Source: Acidovorax sp. sif1233
Lineage (GTDB): Bacteria; Pseudomonadota; Gammaproteobacteria; Burkholderiales; Burkholderiaceae_C
Direction: 5' to 3'
DNA: 64,000 bases
Assembly (NCBI RefSeq): GCF_019218755.1
Contig: NZ_JAHUWZ010000004.1
Location: 62,001-126,000 of the forward strand
Part shown: one piece after another, positions 52,709 to 61,265 of the stretch
Layout of the letters: every line of letters begins with the position of its first letter
How positions within the stretch are numbered: position 1 is the stretch's first letter
Translations under genes and position numbers: made by a program
The notes under the pieces: model-generated
Database searches by the model: none
Told to the model about the DNA's origin: nothing
What the model saw: the letters and a program-made list of their open reading frames with translations, nothing else

Positions 52709-54454
52709 TTACAGAACGGCGGAATCCTCGCTCGCCCGTTGCGCCAGCAGAAGCTGCGCGACGTGGGCTGGCGCCACCGCCCGGGAGTACAGCCACCCCT
52801 GGTAGGCATCGCAGCCGTACTGCGCCAGCAGGCCCAGCTGTTCCGCAGTTTCGACCCCTTCGGCCACGACGTGCAAGCCCAGTGTCTTGGCCAGCACGAT
52901 GATGGCCTGCACGAGGACCGCATCGCCGTTGCTGTGCAGCAGAGGGTGGATGAACTCGCGATCGATCTTGATCCGGGAGACCGGCAAGTGCTTCAGGTAC
53001 GCCAGGGATGAATGGCCCGTGCCGAAGTCGTCCAGGGCGATGCACACGCCCAGCGCCTGCAGGCGGCACAGCACATCGCGGGCCTGCGCGGGGTCCGCCA
53101 TGGCCTCGGATTCGGTCACCTCGATCTCCAGCAGGTCGGGCCGCGCGCCATGAAGGGCCAGGCTGCGTTCGATCTGCTCCACCAGGTCGGTCTGGCGCAG
53201 CTGCTGCGCGGACAGGTTGATCGCCACGCGCAGCGGCAGGCCCGCCCGGTCCCATTCGGCGATCTGCTGGCACGCCGTGCCGATCACCCACGCACCCACG
53301 GCAAGGATCAGGCCCGTCGCCTCCGCCACGGGAATGAAACGGGCCGGGGGAACCTCGCCCAGCTGGGGATCGGTCCACCGCAGCAACGCCTCCACCGCCT
53401 GGATGCGGCCGCTGCCCACCTCCACCTGCGGCTGGTAGTGCAGATGGAGCCCGCCGTAGGCCAGGGCCAGCTTGAGGCGCTCGTGCAGTTGCAGCTTCTC
53501 CGCCATGCGGGCGCCCAGCGGCGGCTCGTAGAACGCGTAGTTCGCGCGGCCGGACTCCTTGGCGTGGTACATCGCCATGTCGGCATAGCGCATGAGAGTG
53601 GGCGCATCCTGCGCGTCCCGCGGGTACACGGCAATTCCCAGGCTCGCGCCGAAATCGAGTTCAAAGCCATGCATCTGAAAGGGCTGGCACAGCGCCGCGA
53701 GGACCTGGGCGGCCACCTGTTCCACGTCGCGGACCTGCGCGATCTGCGGCAGCAGCACGGTGAATTCGTCCCCGCCCAGCCGTGCCAGCGTATCGTCGCC
53801 GCGCAGGACACTCTTGAGCCTGCGCGCCACTTCCACAAGCACCCGGTCCCCCGCGGCGTGTCCATAGCCGTCGTTGACGGCCTTGAAGTCGTCCAGGTCC
53901 AGCACCAGCAGCGCAAAGGAATGGCCGCCAAGCGCCGCTTCGGCAATGGCCTGCTCCAGCCGCTGGCCGAACTGCCAGCGGTTGACCAGGCCGGTCAGGG
54001 TGTCGTGCGTGGCCTGGAAGTGCATCTGGGCCTGCAGCCTGCGCACCTCCGAGATGTCGCGCACGAAGGCCACGGCCGTGCCGCCCTGCGCGTCGGTGTA
54101 GCCCAGGGCGATATCCACCGGCACGGACCGGCCGTCCTTGCGGGCGATCCACAGATCCCGCCCCATCCCCATGGGCCGGCGCGACGGCGACTGGAAGTAG
54201 CTGTCCAGATGGCGTCCATGCGCTTCCCGCAAGGCGGGCTGCAGCAGGAGGCTGACGGGGCTGCCGCACAGCTCATCGGCCGCATAGCCGGAGATGGACT
54301 CCATGGCCGCGTTGGCCATGACGATGCGGCCGCCGCGGTCCACCAGCAGGATGCCATCGGGGGCCGCGTTCGTGGCGGCCAGGATCAGCGCGCCCTCGTC
54401 GGCCGGTGAAAGGGGTGCCGCGGCCATCACCCCAGGTCCTTCTTCATCCTTCAT
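52709..54454 (-). CDS. PAS-GGDEF-EAL cyclic di-GMP protein
   Basis: 581 residues, no membrane segment. PAS at ~20-140 (APDGILLVDRGGRIVMANAAMESISGY), GGDEF at ~150-310 with ARLGGDEFTVLL and the inhibitory RGDD five residues before it, EAL at ~325-570 with AVEALLRW, EVTESEAM, DDFGTGHSSL and AEGVETAEQ. Both active sites look intact. Soluble sensor of unknown ligand. Start ATG 54454 (MKDEEGPGV). Shares its 3' side with the FNR-type gene. Confidence 0.92.
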   Translation of the reverse strand: MKDEEGPGVMAAAPLSPADEGALILAATNAAPDGILLVDRGGRIVMANAAMESISGYAADELCGSPVSLLLQPALREAHGRHLDSYFQSPSRRPMGMGRDLWIARKDGRSVPVDIALGYTDAQGGTAVAFVRDISEVRRLQAQMHFQATHDTLTGLVNRWQFGQRLEQAIAEAALGGHSFALLVLDLDDFKAVNDGYGHAAGDRVLVEVARRLKSVLRGDDTLARLGGDEFTVLLPQIAQVRDVEQVAAQVLAALCQPFQMHGFELDFGASLGIAVYPRDAQDAPTLMRYADMAMYHAKESGRANYAFYEPPLGARMAEKLQLHERLKLALAYGGLHLHYQPQVEVGSGRIQAVEALLRWTDPQLGEVPPARFIPVAEATGLILAVGAWVIGTACQQIAEWDRAGLPLRVAINLSAQQLRQTDLVEQIERSLALHGARPDLLEIEVTESEAMADPAQARDVLCRLQALGVCIALDDFGTGHSSLAYLKHLPVSRIKIDREFIHPLLHSNGDAVLVQAIIVLAKTLGLHVVAEGVETAEQLGLLAQYGCDAYQGWLYSRAVAPAHVAQLLLAQRASEDSAVL

Positions 54455-54809
54455 CGCGTCGGGCCCGGCCAGGCCCGTCCCCGCCGCCCCGCCACAATGG
54501 CAGGCAGCTGCGCCGGGTGGCGTCTACGTACAAGCGCATCGATGCCAGATTCCTTTGAAAAATGGATGTCACCAGAGCACCTTGCCGCGCACGGGGGCAA
54601 GGCGCATCGCATGGAGCCATCCGCCAGCGGCGGCACAGGCCCTGGGGCCACTCTAGAGAATCACGCGGGCATTGGCATCCAGATGGCCCCGACCAGGGCC
54701 TGCAACTTGCCGCGAATGTGACGTATGTCGCGTTCCTGCCCCCCGGCGTGAGGCAAATCCACGACAAAAAGCCGGAGCAGGCGCCAGCAGCGCCCGGCGG
54801 CACATCCGG
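54455..54809. other. 355-bp gap with a terminator at its right end
   Basis: No supported gene. It carries the promoter of the PAS-GGDEF-EAL gene at its left end and the cta-locus terminator at 54766-54798. A 74-codon frame at 54497 has no recognisable protein. Confidence 0.5.
54766..54798 (-). terminator. Intrinsic terminator after sco1
   Basis: On the minus strand GCCGG ... CCGGC (54794-54798 with 54771-54775) encloses GGCGC/GCGCC, followed by TTTTT (54766-54770). It lies just past the sco1 stop and ends the cta locus. Confidence 0.75.
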
Positions 54810-55427
54810 TCAGCCTGCTTCCGCCAGCAGCGCCTTCACGTCGGACGCCAGGGCCTGCGCTCCGCTGCCATAGCGGTTGTAGACGCGCAAGCGCCCTGCC
54901 GGGTCATAGACATAGCTGCCCGCCGAATGGTCCATGGTGTAGCTGGTGGGTGTCTTGCCGTCGACCTTCTTGTAGTAGATCTTGAAGTCCTTGGCGACGG
55001 CTGCCAGCTGCTCGGGCGAGCCGTACAGCGCCAGGAAGCTGGGGTCGAAGTTGGCCATGTAGGCCTTGAGCACCTCCGGCGTGTCGCGCTCGGGATCCAC
55101 CGTCACGAAGATGCCCTGCAGGCGGTCGCCGTCCTTGCCCAGCATCTTCTTGACCTCGGCCAGCTCCTGCATGGAAGTGGGACACACGTCGGGACATTGC
55201 GTGAAGCCGAAGAAGACCACCACCACCTTGCCCGCGAAGTCCTTGATGTGGCGCGCCTGGCCGTTGTGGTCGGTCAAGGGGATGTCGCGGGCATAGTCCG
55301 CGCCGGTGATGTCCACGCCGCGAAACTCTGCCTTTTTCTCGGAACAGGCACTGAAAATGCCCGCAGCGCTTATGGACAAAGCGGCAAAAGCTATCGTTTT
55401 AAGAGCACTTCTTTTGAGCATGGGCAT
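54810..55427 (-). CDS. sco1: SCO1/SenC copper chaperone lipoprotein
   Basis: 205 residues. Lipoprotein signal ending FSAC-SEKK, then a thioredoxin-like fold with copper ligands in FGFTQCPDVCPTSM (CxxxC) and the distal His in YTMDHSAGSYVYDP. It helps load CuA in subunit II of cytochrome oxidase (ctaC). Its signal core KTIAFAALSISAAGIF is encoded by a dispersed repeat copy. ATG 55427 (MPMLKRSAL) or ATG 55421 can start. Last gene of the cta locus. Confidence 0.93.
   Translation of the reverse strand: MPMLKRSALKTIAFAALSISAAGIFSACSEKKAEFRGVDITGADYARDIPLTDHNGQARHIKDFAGKVVVVFFGFTQCPDVCPTSMQELAEVKKMLGKDGDRLQGIFVTVDPERDTPEVLKAYMANFDPSFLALYGSPEQLAAVAKDFKIYYKKVDGKTPTSYTMDHSAGSYVYDPAGRLRVYNRYGSGAQALASDVKALLAEAG
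55349..55409 (-). repeat. Two-hairpin AT-richer repeat, copy G, encoding the Sco1 signal core
   Basis: On the minus strand: AGTGCTCTTAAAACGATAGC, then CGCTT/AAGCG arms around TGTCCAT, then GCGGGCATTTTCAG. Lies in the same frame as the signal-encoding copy at 32215: both read out IA(A/F)xAL(L/S)ISAxG. Confidence 0.7.
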
Positions 55428-55435
55428 GGTCGGGT

Positions 55436-56338
55436 TCACAGCACGTAATGGTCCACCAGGAGGGCTGCAAACAGAGCGCTCAGGTGAATGAGGGAAAAGC
55501 GGAAGGTCTTGCGCGCCAGCGCGTCCGAGTAGTTGCGCCACAGCGCGAAGCCGTAGCCGCAAAAGCCTGCGCTCAGCACCACGGCGGCGGCCAGGTAGAT
55601 CCACGAACTCATGCCGTAGACGAAGGGCATCAGGCAGCCCGCGAACAGGATCAGGGTGTACAGGAATACCTGCAGGCGGGTGAACTCGTTGCCATGCGTC
55701 ACCGGCAGCATGGGCAGGCCGGACTTGCGGTAGTCCTCCACCCGGTACAGGGCCAGCGCCCAGAAGTGGGGAGGCGTCCACAGGAAGATGATGAGGAACA
55801 GGATGAGCGCTTCCGGTCCCACATCGTTCGTCATGGCCGCCCAGCCCAGCACGGGGGGCATGGCGCCGGACGCGCCGCCAATCACGATGTTTTGCGGCGT
55901 GAGGGGCTTGAGGATCACCGTGTAGACGACCGCATAGCCCACGAAGGTGGCGAACGTGAGCCACATCGTGAGCGGGTTCACCCAGAAATACAGCAGCGCG
56001 GACCCCGCCGCGCACAGCACGGCCGAGAACAGCAGCGTCTGCGCGTTGGACAGTTCTCCCTTGGCCGTGGGGCGCCAGGCGGTGCGCTTCATCTTGGCGT
56101 CGATGCCCTGCTCCACGATGCAGTTGAAAGCGGCTGCCGCGCCGGCCACCAGCCACACGCCCGCGCAGGCCAGGGCCATCAGCCCCAGCTGCGGTGCGGA
56201 AGGAAGCCCAGGCACGGCCAGCACCATGCCGATGAGTGCACAAAAGACGATGAGCTGGACCACACGGGGCTTGGTCAGCGCATAGAACTGCGACAGGCGC
56301 GAGGGCGGGGAAACAACGGCGGGGGCAGCAGCACTCAT
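55436..56338 (-). CDS. ctaB: Protoheme IX farnesyltransferase
   Basis: 300 residues, ~8-9 membrane helices. Farnesylates heme B to heme O. UbiA-type Asp/Asn motifs: [23 protein letters not shown] and [18 protein letters not shown] [21 protein letters not shown] at the start and PPHFWALAL are typical. Start ATG 56338 overlaps the ctaA stop (ATGA), so heme O and heme A synthases are co-translated. Confidence 0.95.
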   Translation of the reverse strand: MSAAAPAVVSPPSRLSQFYALTKPRVVQLIVFCALIGMVLAVPGLPSAPQLGLMALACAGVWLVAGAAAAFNCIVEQGIDAKMKRTAWRPTAKGELSNAQTLLFSAVLCAAGSALLYFWVNPLTMWLTFATFVGYAVVYTVILKPLTPQNIVIGGASGAMPPVLGWAAMTNDVGPEALILFLIIFLWTPPHFWALALYRVEDYRKSGLPMLPVTHGNEFTRLQVFLYTLILFAGCLMPFVYGMSSWIYLAAAVVLSAGFCGYGFALWRNYSDALARKTFRFSLIHLSALFAALLVDHYVL

Positions 56339-57513
56339 GCGGACACTCTCGATGCGCCCGATGGCGCGGAAAACTCTTGGGGCGCGGATGCCGCGCGGCT
56401 GGACACCAGGGCCCAGGTCAATACCACCACCAGCGCCGCGGCGCCGCCGGTGTGCAGCACGGCGGCCACCAGCGGCCAGTCCAGAACCACGTTGGACAGG
56501 CCCGTGGCCAGCTGCAGCAGCGCAAGCCCCGCCAGCCAGCGGCACTGGGCGGGCAACACGTGCGCCCGCCGAAGGCCCCACCACACGATGCCCAACGCTG
56601 CGAGCACTGCATAGGCCATCAACCGGTGCGCATAGTGGATGGCCGTGAGGCCCGCGAAGCTGATGTGGCTGCCATCCTGCAGCATGCCCAGCGCGCGCCA
56701 GACCTGGAAACCCTGGCCAAAGTCCATCTCGGGCCACCAGCTCCCCTGGCAGGTGGGAAAGGTGGTGCACGCCAGCACCGCGTAGTTGGTGCTGACCCAT
56801 CCGCCCAGCACCACTTGCAGGGCCACGAGCACGCTGGTGGCGACCAGGCCCCAGCGCAGCCCCGTCGAGAGGCGCACGGGCGTGCGGCCCTGGGCGCGGT
56901 GGGTATGGCGAACCGCCTGCACGCACAGCAGCGCCAGCAGCACCAGCCCCCCGATGAGGTGCAGCGTGACGATGGCTGGAAACAGCTTCATCGTCACCGT
57001 CAAGGCGCCAAAGGCCCCCTGCAGGCAGACCCAGAACAGCGTGAAGGTGGGCCACCACGGGCTGACGGGAGGCCCCTCGCCCCCGTCGCGGCGGGCCTTG
57101 CGGTGCTGCACCCAGGCCGACACGGTGAGCACGATGATGAGCACGCCCACGCCGGTGGCCAGGTAGCGGTGGATCATCTCGACCCAGGCCTTGCCATGGG
57201 TCACGGGGCCGGTGGGCATGGCCTGCTGGGCGGCGGAGATCTCGGTGTGCGCGCCCACGGGGCTGGCGCTGCCGTAGCAGCCGGGCCAGTCAGGACAGCC
57301 CAGGCCCGAATCGGTCAGGCGCGTGAAGGCGCCGAACAGCACCAGGTCGAAGGTCAGGAACAGGGTGAGCACGGTCAGCGCCTGCAGGCGCCGCATGGGA
57401 GAGCTGCCACGGTTGCGCAGACCGACCCAGGCCAGGGGGCCGAGCGCTATCAGCACGCCCAGCAGCATGAGCCGGGCGATGGGCGCCAGATCGTAGAGCG
57501 GCTGGGCGTCCAT
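56335..57513 (-). CDS. ctaA: Heme A synthase (Cox15/CtaA)
   Basis: 392 residues with eight membrane helices. Converts heme O to heme [36 protein letters not shown] and the second half [13 protein letters not shown] carry heme His. Start ATG 57513 overlaps the upstream stop (TGATG); a GTG at 57516 is just in front. Confidence 0.94.
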   Translation of the reverse strand: MDAQPLYDLAPIARLMLLGVLIALGPLAWVGLRNRGSSPMRRLQALTVLTLFLTFDLVLFGAFTRLTDSGLGCPDWPGCYGSASPVGAHTEISAAQQAMPTGPVTHGKAWVEMIHRYLATGVGVLIIVLTVSAWVQHRKARRDGGEGPPVSPWWPTFTLFWVCLQGAFGALTVTMKLFPAIVTLHLIGGLVLLALLCVQAVRHTHRAQGRTPVRLSTGLRWGLVATSVLVALQVVLGGWVSTNYAVLACTTFPTCQGSWWPEMDFGQGFQVWRALGMLQDGSHISFAGLTAIHYAHRLMAYAVLAALGIVWWGLRRAHVLPAQCRWLAGLALLQLATGLSNVVLDWPLVAAVLHTGGAAALVVVLTWALVSSRAASAPQEFSAPSGASRVSA

Positions 57514-58256
57514 CACGGCTTTCCGGGGCGTCCGGCTTCATCCCAGGAAGACGACGCGCGCAACAGGCGTTCAAGATCCCGCTTGGCCTTGGCCGCGCCG
57601 GCCGTGTCCATCGCCGCAGGAAACCGCATCATCCAGTTGCCCATCGGGTCCACGACATACAGGTGCTCGGCGGACCGATGGCCTTCGGCGGGGGCCAGCC
57701 AGGCGCCCAGCGCGGCGCCGTCCACCCGCAGCACCGTCGCCTTCTGCAGGGCGGGCGCGAGCTCGGCCGGCACGCTGGCGGCATCATTCACCAGCCAGAC
57801 CCAGTCCACCCGGTCTTTTTCCTTGCCCAGGCTTTCACGCAGCTGGCGCTGCAGGTACAGGTGCTTCTGGCAGTCCGCGTCGCAGGCACCGCCCGCCACG
57901 CTGACCAGGAGCCACTGCCCCTTCAGAGACGCCAGCGAGACGGCATTGCCGTCCAGCGACGTGGCGTCGACCTGCGGCATGGTGCGCTGGGGGTCGATCA
58001 GTTCGCCGTAGTTGCGGCGGCCCTCGGGGCGAACCACGTAGTAGGTGAAATACGAGGCGATAACCGGGGCCGCGCAGATGAGCAGGACGCCGAACATCTT
58101 CCATCGCCCATGGCGGGCACGCTGGGCCGTGGCCACGGCGCCGTCCGCCGGGGGCAGCGTGTGCACGGTGAGGCCCAGAGGGTGGTCCCCATGGGCCTCA
58201 GGCGGCAGGCTGGCTGCGCGGGCGAATGAAGCGTCGGACGATTTGGAACCAGACAT
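57513..58256 (-). CDS. Membrane-anchored thioredoxin-like protein of the cta locus
   Basis: 247 residues. One membrane segment (FGVLLICAAPVIASYFTYYVV), then a periplasmic thioredoxin-like part with SLKGQWLLVSVAGGACDADCQKHLYLQR, where two Cys are spaced CxxxC, and HLYVVDPMGNWMMRF. Found in this position in Comamonad oxidase clusters and likely helps copper or cysteine handling in oxidase assembly. ATG 58256 makes a 59-base overlap with surf1; a later start is possible. Confidence 0.78.
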   Translation of the reverse strand: MSGSKSSDASFARAASLPPEAHGDHPLGLTVHTLPPADGAVATAQRARHGRWKMFGVLLICAAPVIASYFTYYVVRPEGRRNYGELIDPQRTMPQVDATSLDGNAVSLASLKGQWLLVSVAGGACDADCQKHLYLQRQLRESLGKEKDRVDWVWLVNDAASVPAELAPALQKATVLRVDGAALGAWLAPAEGHRSAEHLYVVDPMGNWMMRFPAAMDTAGAAKAKRDLERLLRASSSWDEAGRPGKP

Positions 58257-58971
58257 AGAGAAGTGCAATCAGGCCGCAGAGCCCGAACCATTGAAATGCG
58301 TAACCGTAATGCTTGTCGACGCCCGCGCCGACCACGGGCCAGTCGCGTTGCAGCCCCTCGCCTGCTTCGCCCGCCTGCAACACCGTGAGGTTGGCGAGCG
58401 CAAGACCGGTTTCGGTGCGGAACGCTGCCAGGTCGAGATTTTGCCGGATGCGGGAAGACCCCTGTGCGCTATCGGCCCCCTGGAAGTCATACAGGCGCGA
58501 AGGCGGGAGCGCCACGCGGCCCTGCACGCGCACCACCTGGTCCTGCACGGTCTGCACCCGCGGCAGCTGCGTGCGATCCTGGAAGTTGCGAGCGGCCCAG
58601 CCACGCTGCACCAGCACCACCGCGCCGCTGCCTTCGGCCAGCTGCAGCGGTGTCAGCACGAAAAACCCGGGGCGGCCGTGCATCTGGCGGTTGTCAAGGT
58701 ACACGGTGTGCTCCGGCAGCCACCGGCCTTCCAGCACCACGGCACGGTGCACGAGCGCTGCCGCATCCGGCTGCGCCGCGGCCGCGAGCAGCGTTCTGGC
58801 GTCGACGGCGGGCATGCGGCCACGCTCCTCCAGCCTGGCTTGCAGGGCCTCCTTCTCCGCGGCGCGCGACAGCTGCCAGCGGCCGAGCGAGGCCGTGGCC
58901 AGCATGCCGGCCACCGCAGCAAGGGTGATCAGCCAGAAACGCAGGCCCAGGGGACGACGTGACACTGTCAC
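58198..58971 (-). CDS. surf1: SURF1 family oxidase assembly protein
   Basis: 257 residues. Membrane helices at each end (LGLRFWLITLAAVAGMLATASL; YAFQWFGLCGLIALLYVWFQIV) around a periplasmic domain with LGRWQLSRAAEKEAL, VLVQRGWAAR and HYGYAFQWFGL. It helps insert heme A into cytochrome oxidase. No ATG fits; GTG 58971 has GGAGAA ten bases upstream. Its 3' end overlaps the next gene by 59 bases, and its 5' end is 15 bases from a divergent gene. Confidence 0.9.
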   Translation of the reverse strand: MTVSRRPLGLRFWLITLAAVAGMLATASLGRWQLSRAAEKEALQARLEERGRMPAVDARTLLAAAAQPDAAALVHRAVVLEGRWLPEHTVYLDNRQMHGRPGFFVLTPLQLAEGSGAVVLVQRGWAARNFQDRTQLPRVQTVQDQVVRVQGRVALPPSRLYDFQGADSAQGSSRIRQNLDLAAFRTETGLALANLTVLQAGEAGEGLQRDWPVVGAGVDKHYGYAFQWFGLCGLIALLYVWFQIVRRFIRPRSQPAA

Positions 58972-58986
58972 AGGATAATGTTCTCC

Positions 58987-59208
58987 ATGAAATACCTCGT
59001 AGTGGTGGCGTTCATCGCCATTCTGGCCAGCCTGGCCTCCGCCCTGTTCTTCATGATGCGCAATGGCCGCAACGACAAGGCCAAGGGCAGCCACATGGCC
59101 AAGGCACTCGCGGTGCGCGTGGGGCTCTCCATCGTGCTCTTCCTGTGCATCCTGGTGGCGTGGAAGCTGGGCTACATCCAGCCCACCGGCCTGCCGGCCT
59201 CCCGTTGA
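58987..59208 (+). CDS. Twin transmembrane protein (DUF2909)
   Basis: 73 residues: two membrane helices (YLVVVAFIAILASLASALFFMM; VRVGLSIVLFLCILVAWKLGYI) joined by a basic loop. It is the only rightward gene in the cta locus; DUF2909 proteins typically sit beside surf1 and ctaE and are thought to aid oxidase assembly. ATG 58987 is used; ATG 58978 adds three residues. Its promoter must lie inside surf1. Confidence 0.82.
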   Translation: MKYLVVVAFIAILASLASALFFMMRNGRNDKAKGSHMAKALAVRVGLSIVLFLCILVAWKLGYIQPTGLPASR

Positions 59209-59272
59209 CCGGGGCCATGAAGCGGCAGTGGCCCAAGCCCCCGCATACCCCCTTCTCATCCCGCCCTGGCCC

Positions 59273-59313
59273 TGCCAACAAAAAAAGCGCCGCGAGGCGC
59301 TTTTTTGTTGGCA
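59273..59313. terminator. Bidirectional intrinsic terminator between DUF2909 and ctaE
   Basis: TGCCAAC then A-run and AGCGCC (to 59291), loop GCGA, GGCGCT then T-run and GTTGGCA (59296-59313). Serves the convergent DUF2909 and ctaE genes. Confidence 0.88.
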
Positions 59314-59323
59314 GCGTGCCTGG

Positions 59324-60205
59324 TTACATCCAGTAGACCAGCACGTACAGGCCCAGCCACACCACGTCCACGAAGTGCCAGTACCACGCGGCGCCTTCGA
59401 AGCCGAAGTGCTTGTCCGCGGTGAAATGCCCCTTCTGCAGGCGCAGCGTGATCACCAGCAGCATCAGCATGCCCAGGAACACGTGAAAACCGTGGAAACC
59501 CGTGAGCATGAAGAACGTGGAGCCGAACACGCCGGAGCTGAGCTTGAGGTTCAGGTCGGTGTAGAGATGGAAGTACTCGTAGCCTTGCACCAGCAGGAAC
59601 ACGAAGCCCAGCAGCACCGTGGCCCACATGAAGCCGATGGTCTTGCCACGGTGGTTTTCGCGCAATGCATGGTGGGCAATGGTCAGCGTCACGCCCGACG
59701 TCAGCAGCAGCGCCGTGTTGATGGTGGGCAGCCAGAAGGGGCCCACGGTCTGGAAGGGTTCGACGATGCCGGCCGGCGAGGCGGCGGCACCGGCGGCAAG
59801 GCTGGGCCAGACCGCCTTGAAATCGGGCCACAGCAGCGCGTTGTCCAGGCTGCCCAGAGCGGGCACCGAGTGCGAACGCGCCCACCACAGTGCCGTGAAG
59901 AACGCGCCGAAGAACATCACTTCCGAGAAGATGAACCAGCTCATGCTCCAGCGGTACGACAGGTCGATCTTGTGGCCGTACAGGCCGCCTTCGCTCTCGC
60001 GCACCGCATCGCCGAACCACTGGTACAGCGTGAACAGCCACCACACCAGGCCCAGTGCCAGGGAATACTTGCCCCAGTCGTGGCCATTGATCCACTGGCC
60101 CGCGCCCAGAATGACGAAGAACAGACCGGTTGCCGCCATCACCGGATGACGCGACTCTGCGGGTACATAGTAGTACGGGGTTCCGCCGTGGGTTGATGCA
60201 CTCAT
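59324..60205 (-). CDS. ctaE: Cytochrome c oxidase subunit III
   Basis: 293 residues, seven membrane helices. Seen: SEVMFFGAFFTALWW, VGPFWLPTINTALLLTSG, HHALRENHR, GTFFMLTGFHGFHV and WYWHFVDVVWLGLYVLVYWM. Part of the proton-pumping heme-copper oxidase. Starts MSASTHGGTPYYYVP; followed by a 68-bp gap to the DUF2970 gene upstream. Confidence 0.96.
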   Translation of the reverse strand: MSASTHGGTPYYYVPAESRHPVMAATGLFFVILGAGQWINGHDWGKYSLALGLVWWLFTLYQWFGDAVRESEGGLYGHKIDLSYRWSMSWFIFSEVMFFGAFFTALWWARSHSVPALGSLDNALLWPDFKAVWPSLAAGAAASPAGIVEPFQTVGPFWLPTINTALLLTSGVTLTIAHHALRENHRGKTIGFMWATVLLGFVFLLVQGYEYFHLYTDLNLKLSSGVFGSTFFMLTGFHGFHVFLGMLMLLVITLRLQKGHFTADKHFGFEGAAWYWHFVDVVWLGLYVLVYWM

Positions 60206-60273
60206 TTCAGCTCCTGACTCTCAAAATCTTTGTTTTCGGCTTTGTTGTTGCGGATACGGTTCCAGCAACCCAT

Positions 60274-60498
60274 TCACACGACCCAGTTCACCAACACGAT
60301 CAGGCCGATCACCAGCAGAAAGACGGCCACCAGCCCCACCACGATGATATGCAGCGGGTTGAGCTTTTCGACATCCTGCTGGTACTCGCTGCCCTTGCGC
60401 AGACCTATCAGCGACCAGGCCACCGCCCGCACCGTGCGCAGCAGCGATCCCTTGCGCTCGTGGGGCTTCACCACCGGCTGCTCCACTGGCGTATTCAT
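60274..60498 (-). CDS. DUF2970 small membrane protein
   Basis: 74 residues. KGSLLRTVRAVAWSLIGLRKGSEYQQD then one membrane helix (LHIIVVGLVAVFLLVIGLIVLV). DUF2970 genes sit between ctaG and ctaE in Comamonad oxidase loci. The start overlaps the ctaG stop (ATGA). Precise role unknown. Confidence 0.85.
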   Translation of the reverse strand: MNTPVEQPVVKPHERKGSLLRTVRAVAWSLIGLRKGSEYQQDVEKLNPLHIIVVGLVAVFLLVIGLIVLVNWVV

Positions 60499-61130
60499 GA
60501 ACCCGCTCCCGCCGCTGGAGAGACCAGGGGCGCGGACAGGCCCACGGCGGCAGTGGACTGCGGTGCTGCCGGCGTCTTGCCACCCACCTCGAAGAACGTG
60601 TAGGACAGCGTGATGGTCGTCACGTCCTTGGAAATACGCGGATCAATCACAAATGCCACGGGCCATTCCTTTTTTTCTCCAGGCTCCAGCGTGTACTGGT
60701 TGAAGCAAAAGCACTCCAGCTTGTTGAAGTGCGCCGCGGCCTGGCGCGGTGCATAGCTCGGTATGGCTTGCGCAGCCATGCGGCGGTTCTGCACGTTCTG
60801 GAACTCGTACATCACGGTCGTCAGCTCGCCCGGGTGCACCTGCACCGAACGCTGGGCGGGCTTGAAATCCCACGGGCCGCGCGCGTTGGCGTCGAACTCC
60901 ACCGTGATCGTGCGGGTCTTGTCCACCTGCGTGTTGCCCGGTACCTTGACATCCTTGCCGGCCACGCCGTTGCCGGGCACCTGCCGCTCGGACAGCGACA
61001 GGATGTTGATGCCCGTCATCTCGCAGATGTGCTTGTAGATGGGGATCAGCACATAGCCGAAAGCGAACATGCCGGCCGCGATCACGACCAGCTTGCCGAC
61101 CATCTTGGCGTTTTCGCGGTGCAGGCTCAT
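60495..61130 (-). CDS. ctaG: Cytochrome c oxidase assembly protein CtaG/Cox11
   Basis: 211 residues. N-terminal anchor (MVGKLVVIAAGMFAFGYVLIPIY), then a copper-binding Ig-like domain with the ligand motif LECFCFNQYTL (CxC) and VTLSYTFF-like TITLSYTFFEV near the end. Delivers copper to CuB of subunit I. 13 bases downstream of a 38-residue gene; its stop overlaps DUF2970. Confidence 0.94.
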   Translation of the reverse strand: MSLHRENAKMVGKLVVIAAGMFAFGYVLIPIYKHICEMTGINILSLSERQVPGNGVAGKDVKVPGNTQVDKTRTITVEFDANARGPWDFKPAQRSVQVHPGELTTVMYEFQNVQNRRMAAQAIPSYAPRQAAAHFNKLECFCFNQYTLEPGEKKEWPVAFVIDPRISKDVTTITLSYTFFEVGGKTPAAPQSTAAVGLSAPLVSPAAGAGS

Positions 61131-61143
61131 GGCAGGTGCGGGC

Positions 61144-61260
61144 TCAGCGGGACAGCAGAACGACCTTGACCATGAACCCGACGAAGAACACCACCGCGAC
61201 GGACGCCAGGATCAGCGCCATCCGCAGGTTGCTCTTTTTCTGTTCGGGTGTCATGGGCAT
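61144..61260 (-). CDS. Small oxidase-assembly membrane protein
   Basis: 38 residues with one membrane helix (LRMALILASVAVVFFVGFMVKVVLL), starting MPMTPEQKKSN; ATG 61254 is an alternative. It lies five bases after ctaD and 13 bases before ctaG, where a cytochrome oxidase small assembly protein is usually found in betaproteobacteria. Confidence 0.8.
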   Translation of the reverse strand: MPMTPEQKKSNLRMALILASVAVVFFVGFMVKVVLLSR

Positions 61261-61265
61261 GGTGT

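Noticed and set aside
54497..54721. Plus-strand frame of 74 codons in the gap before sco1
   Set aside because: No ribosome site, no family resemblance, and composition like non-coding DNA.
60206..60273. Possible eighth copy of the two-hairpin repeat between DUF2970 and ctaE
   Set aside because: Only a stretch like AGTCAGGAGCT matches; the GCGCTT/AAGCGC arms are missing.
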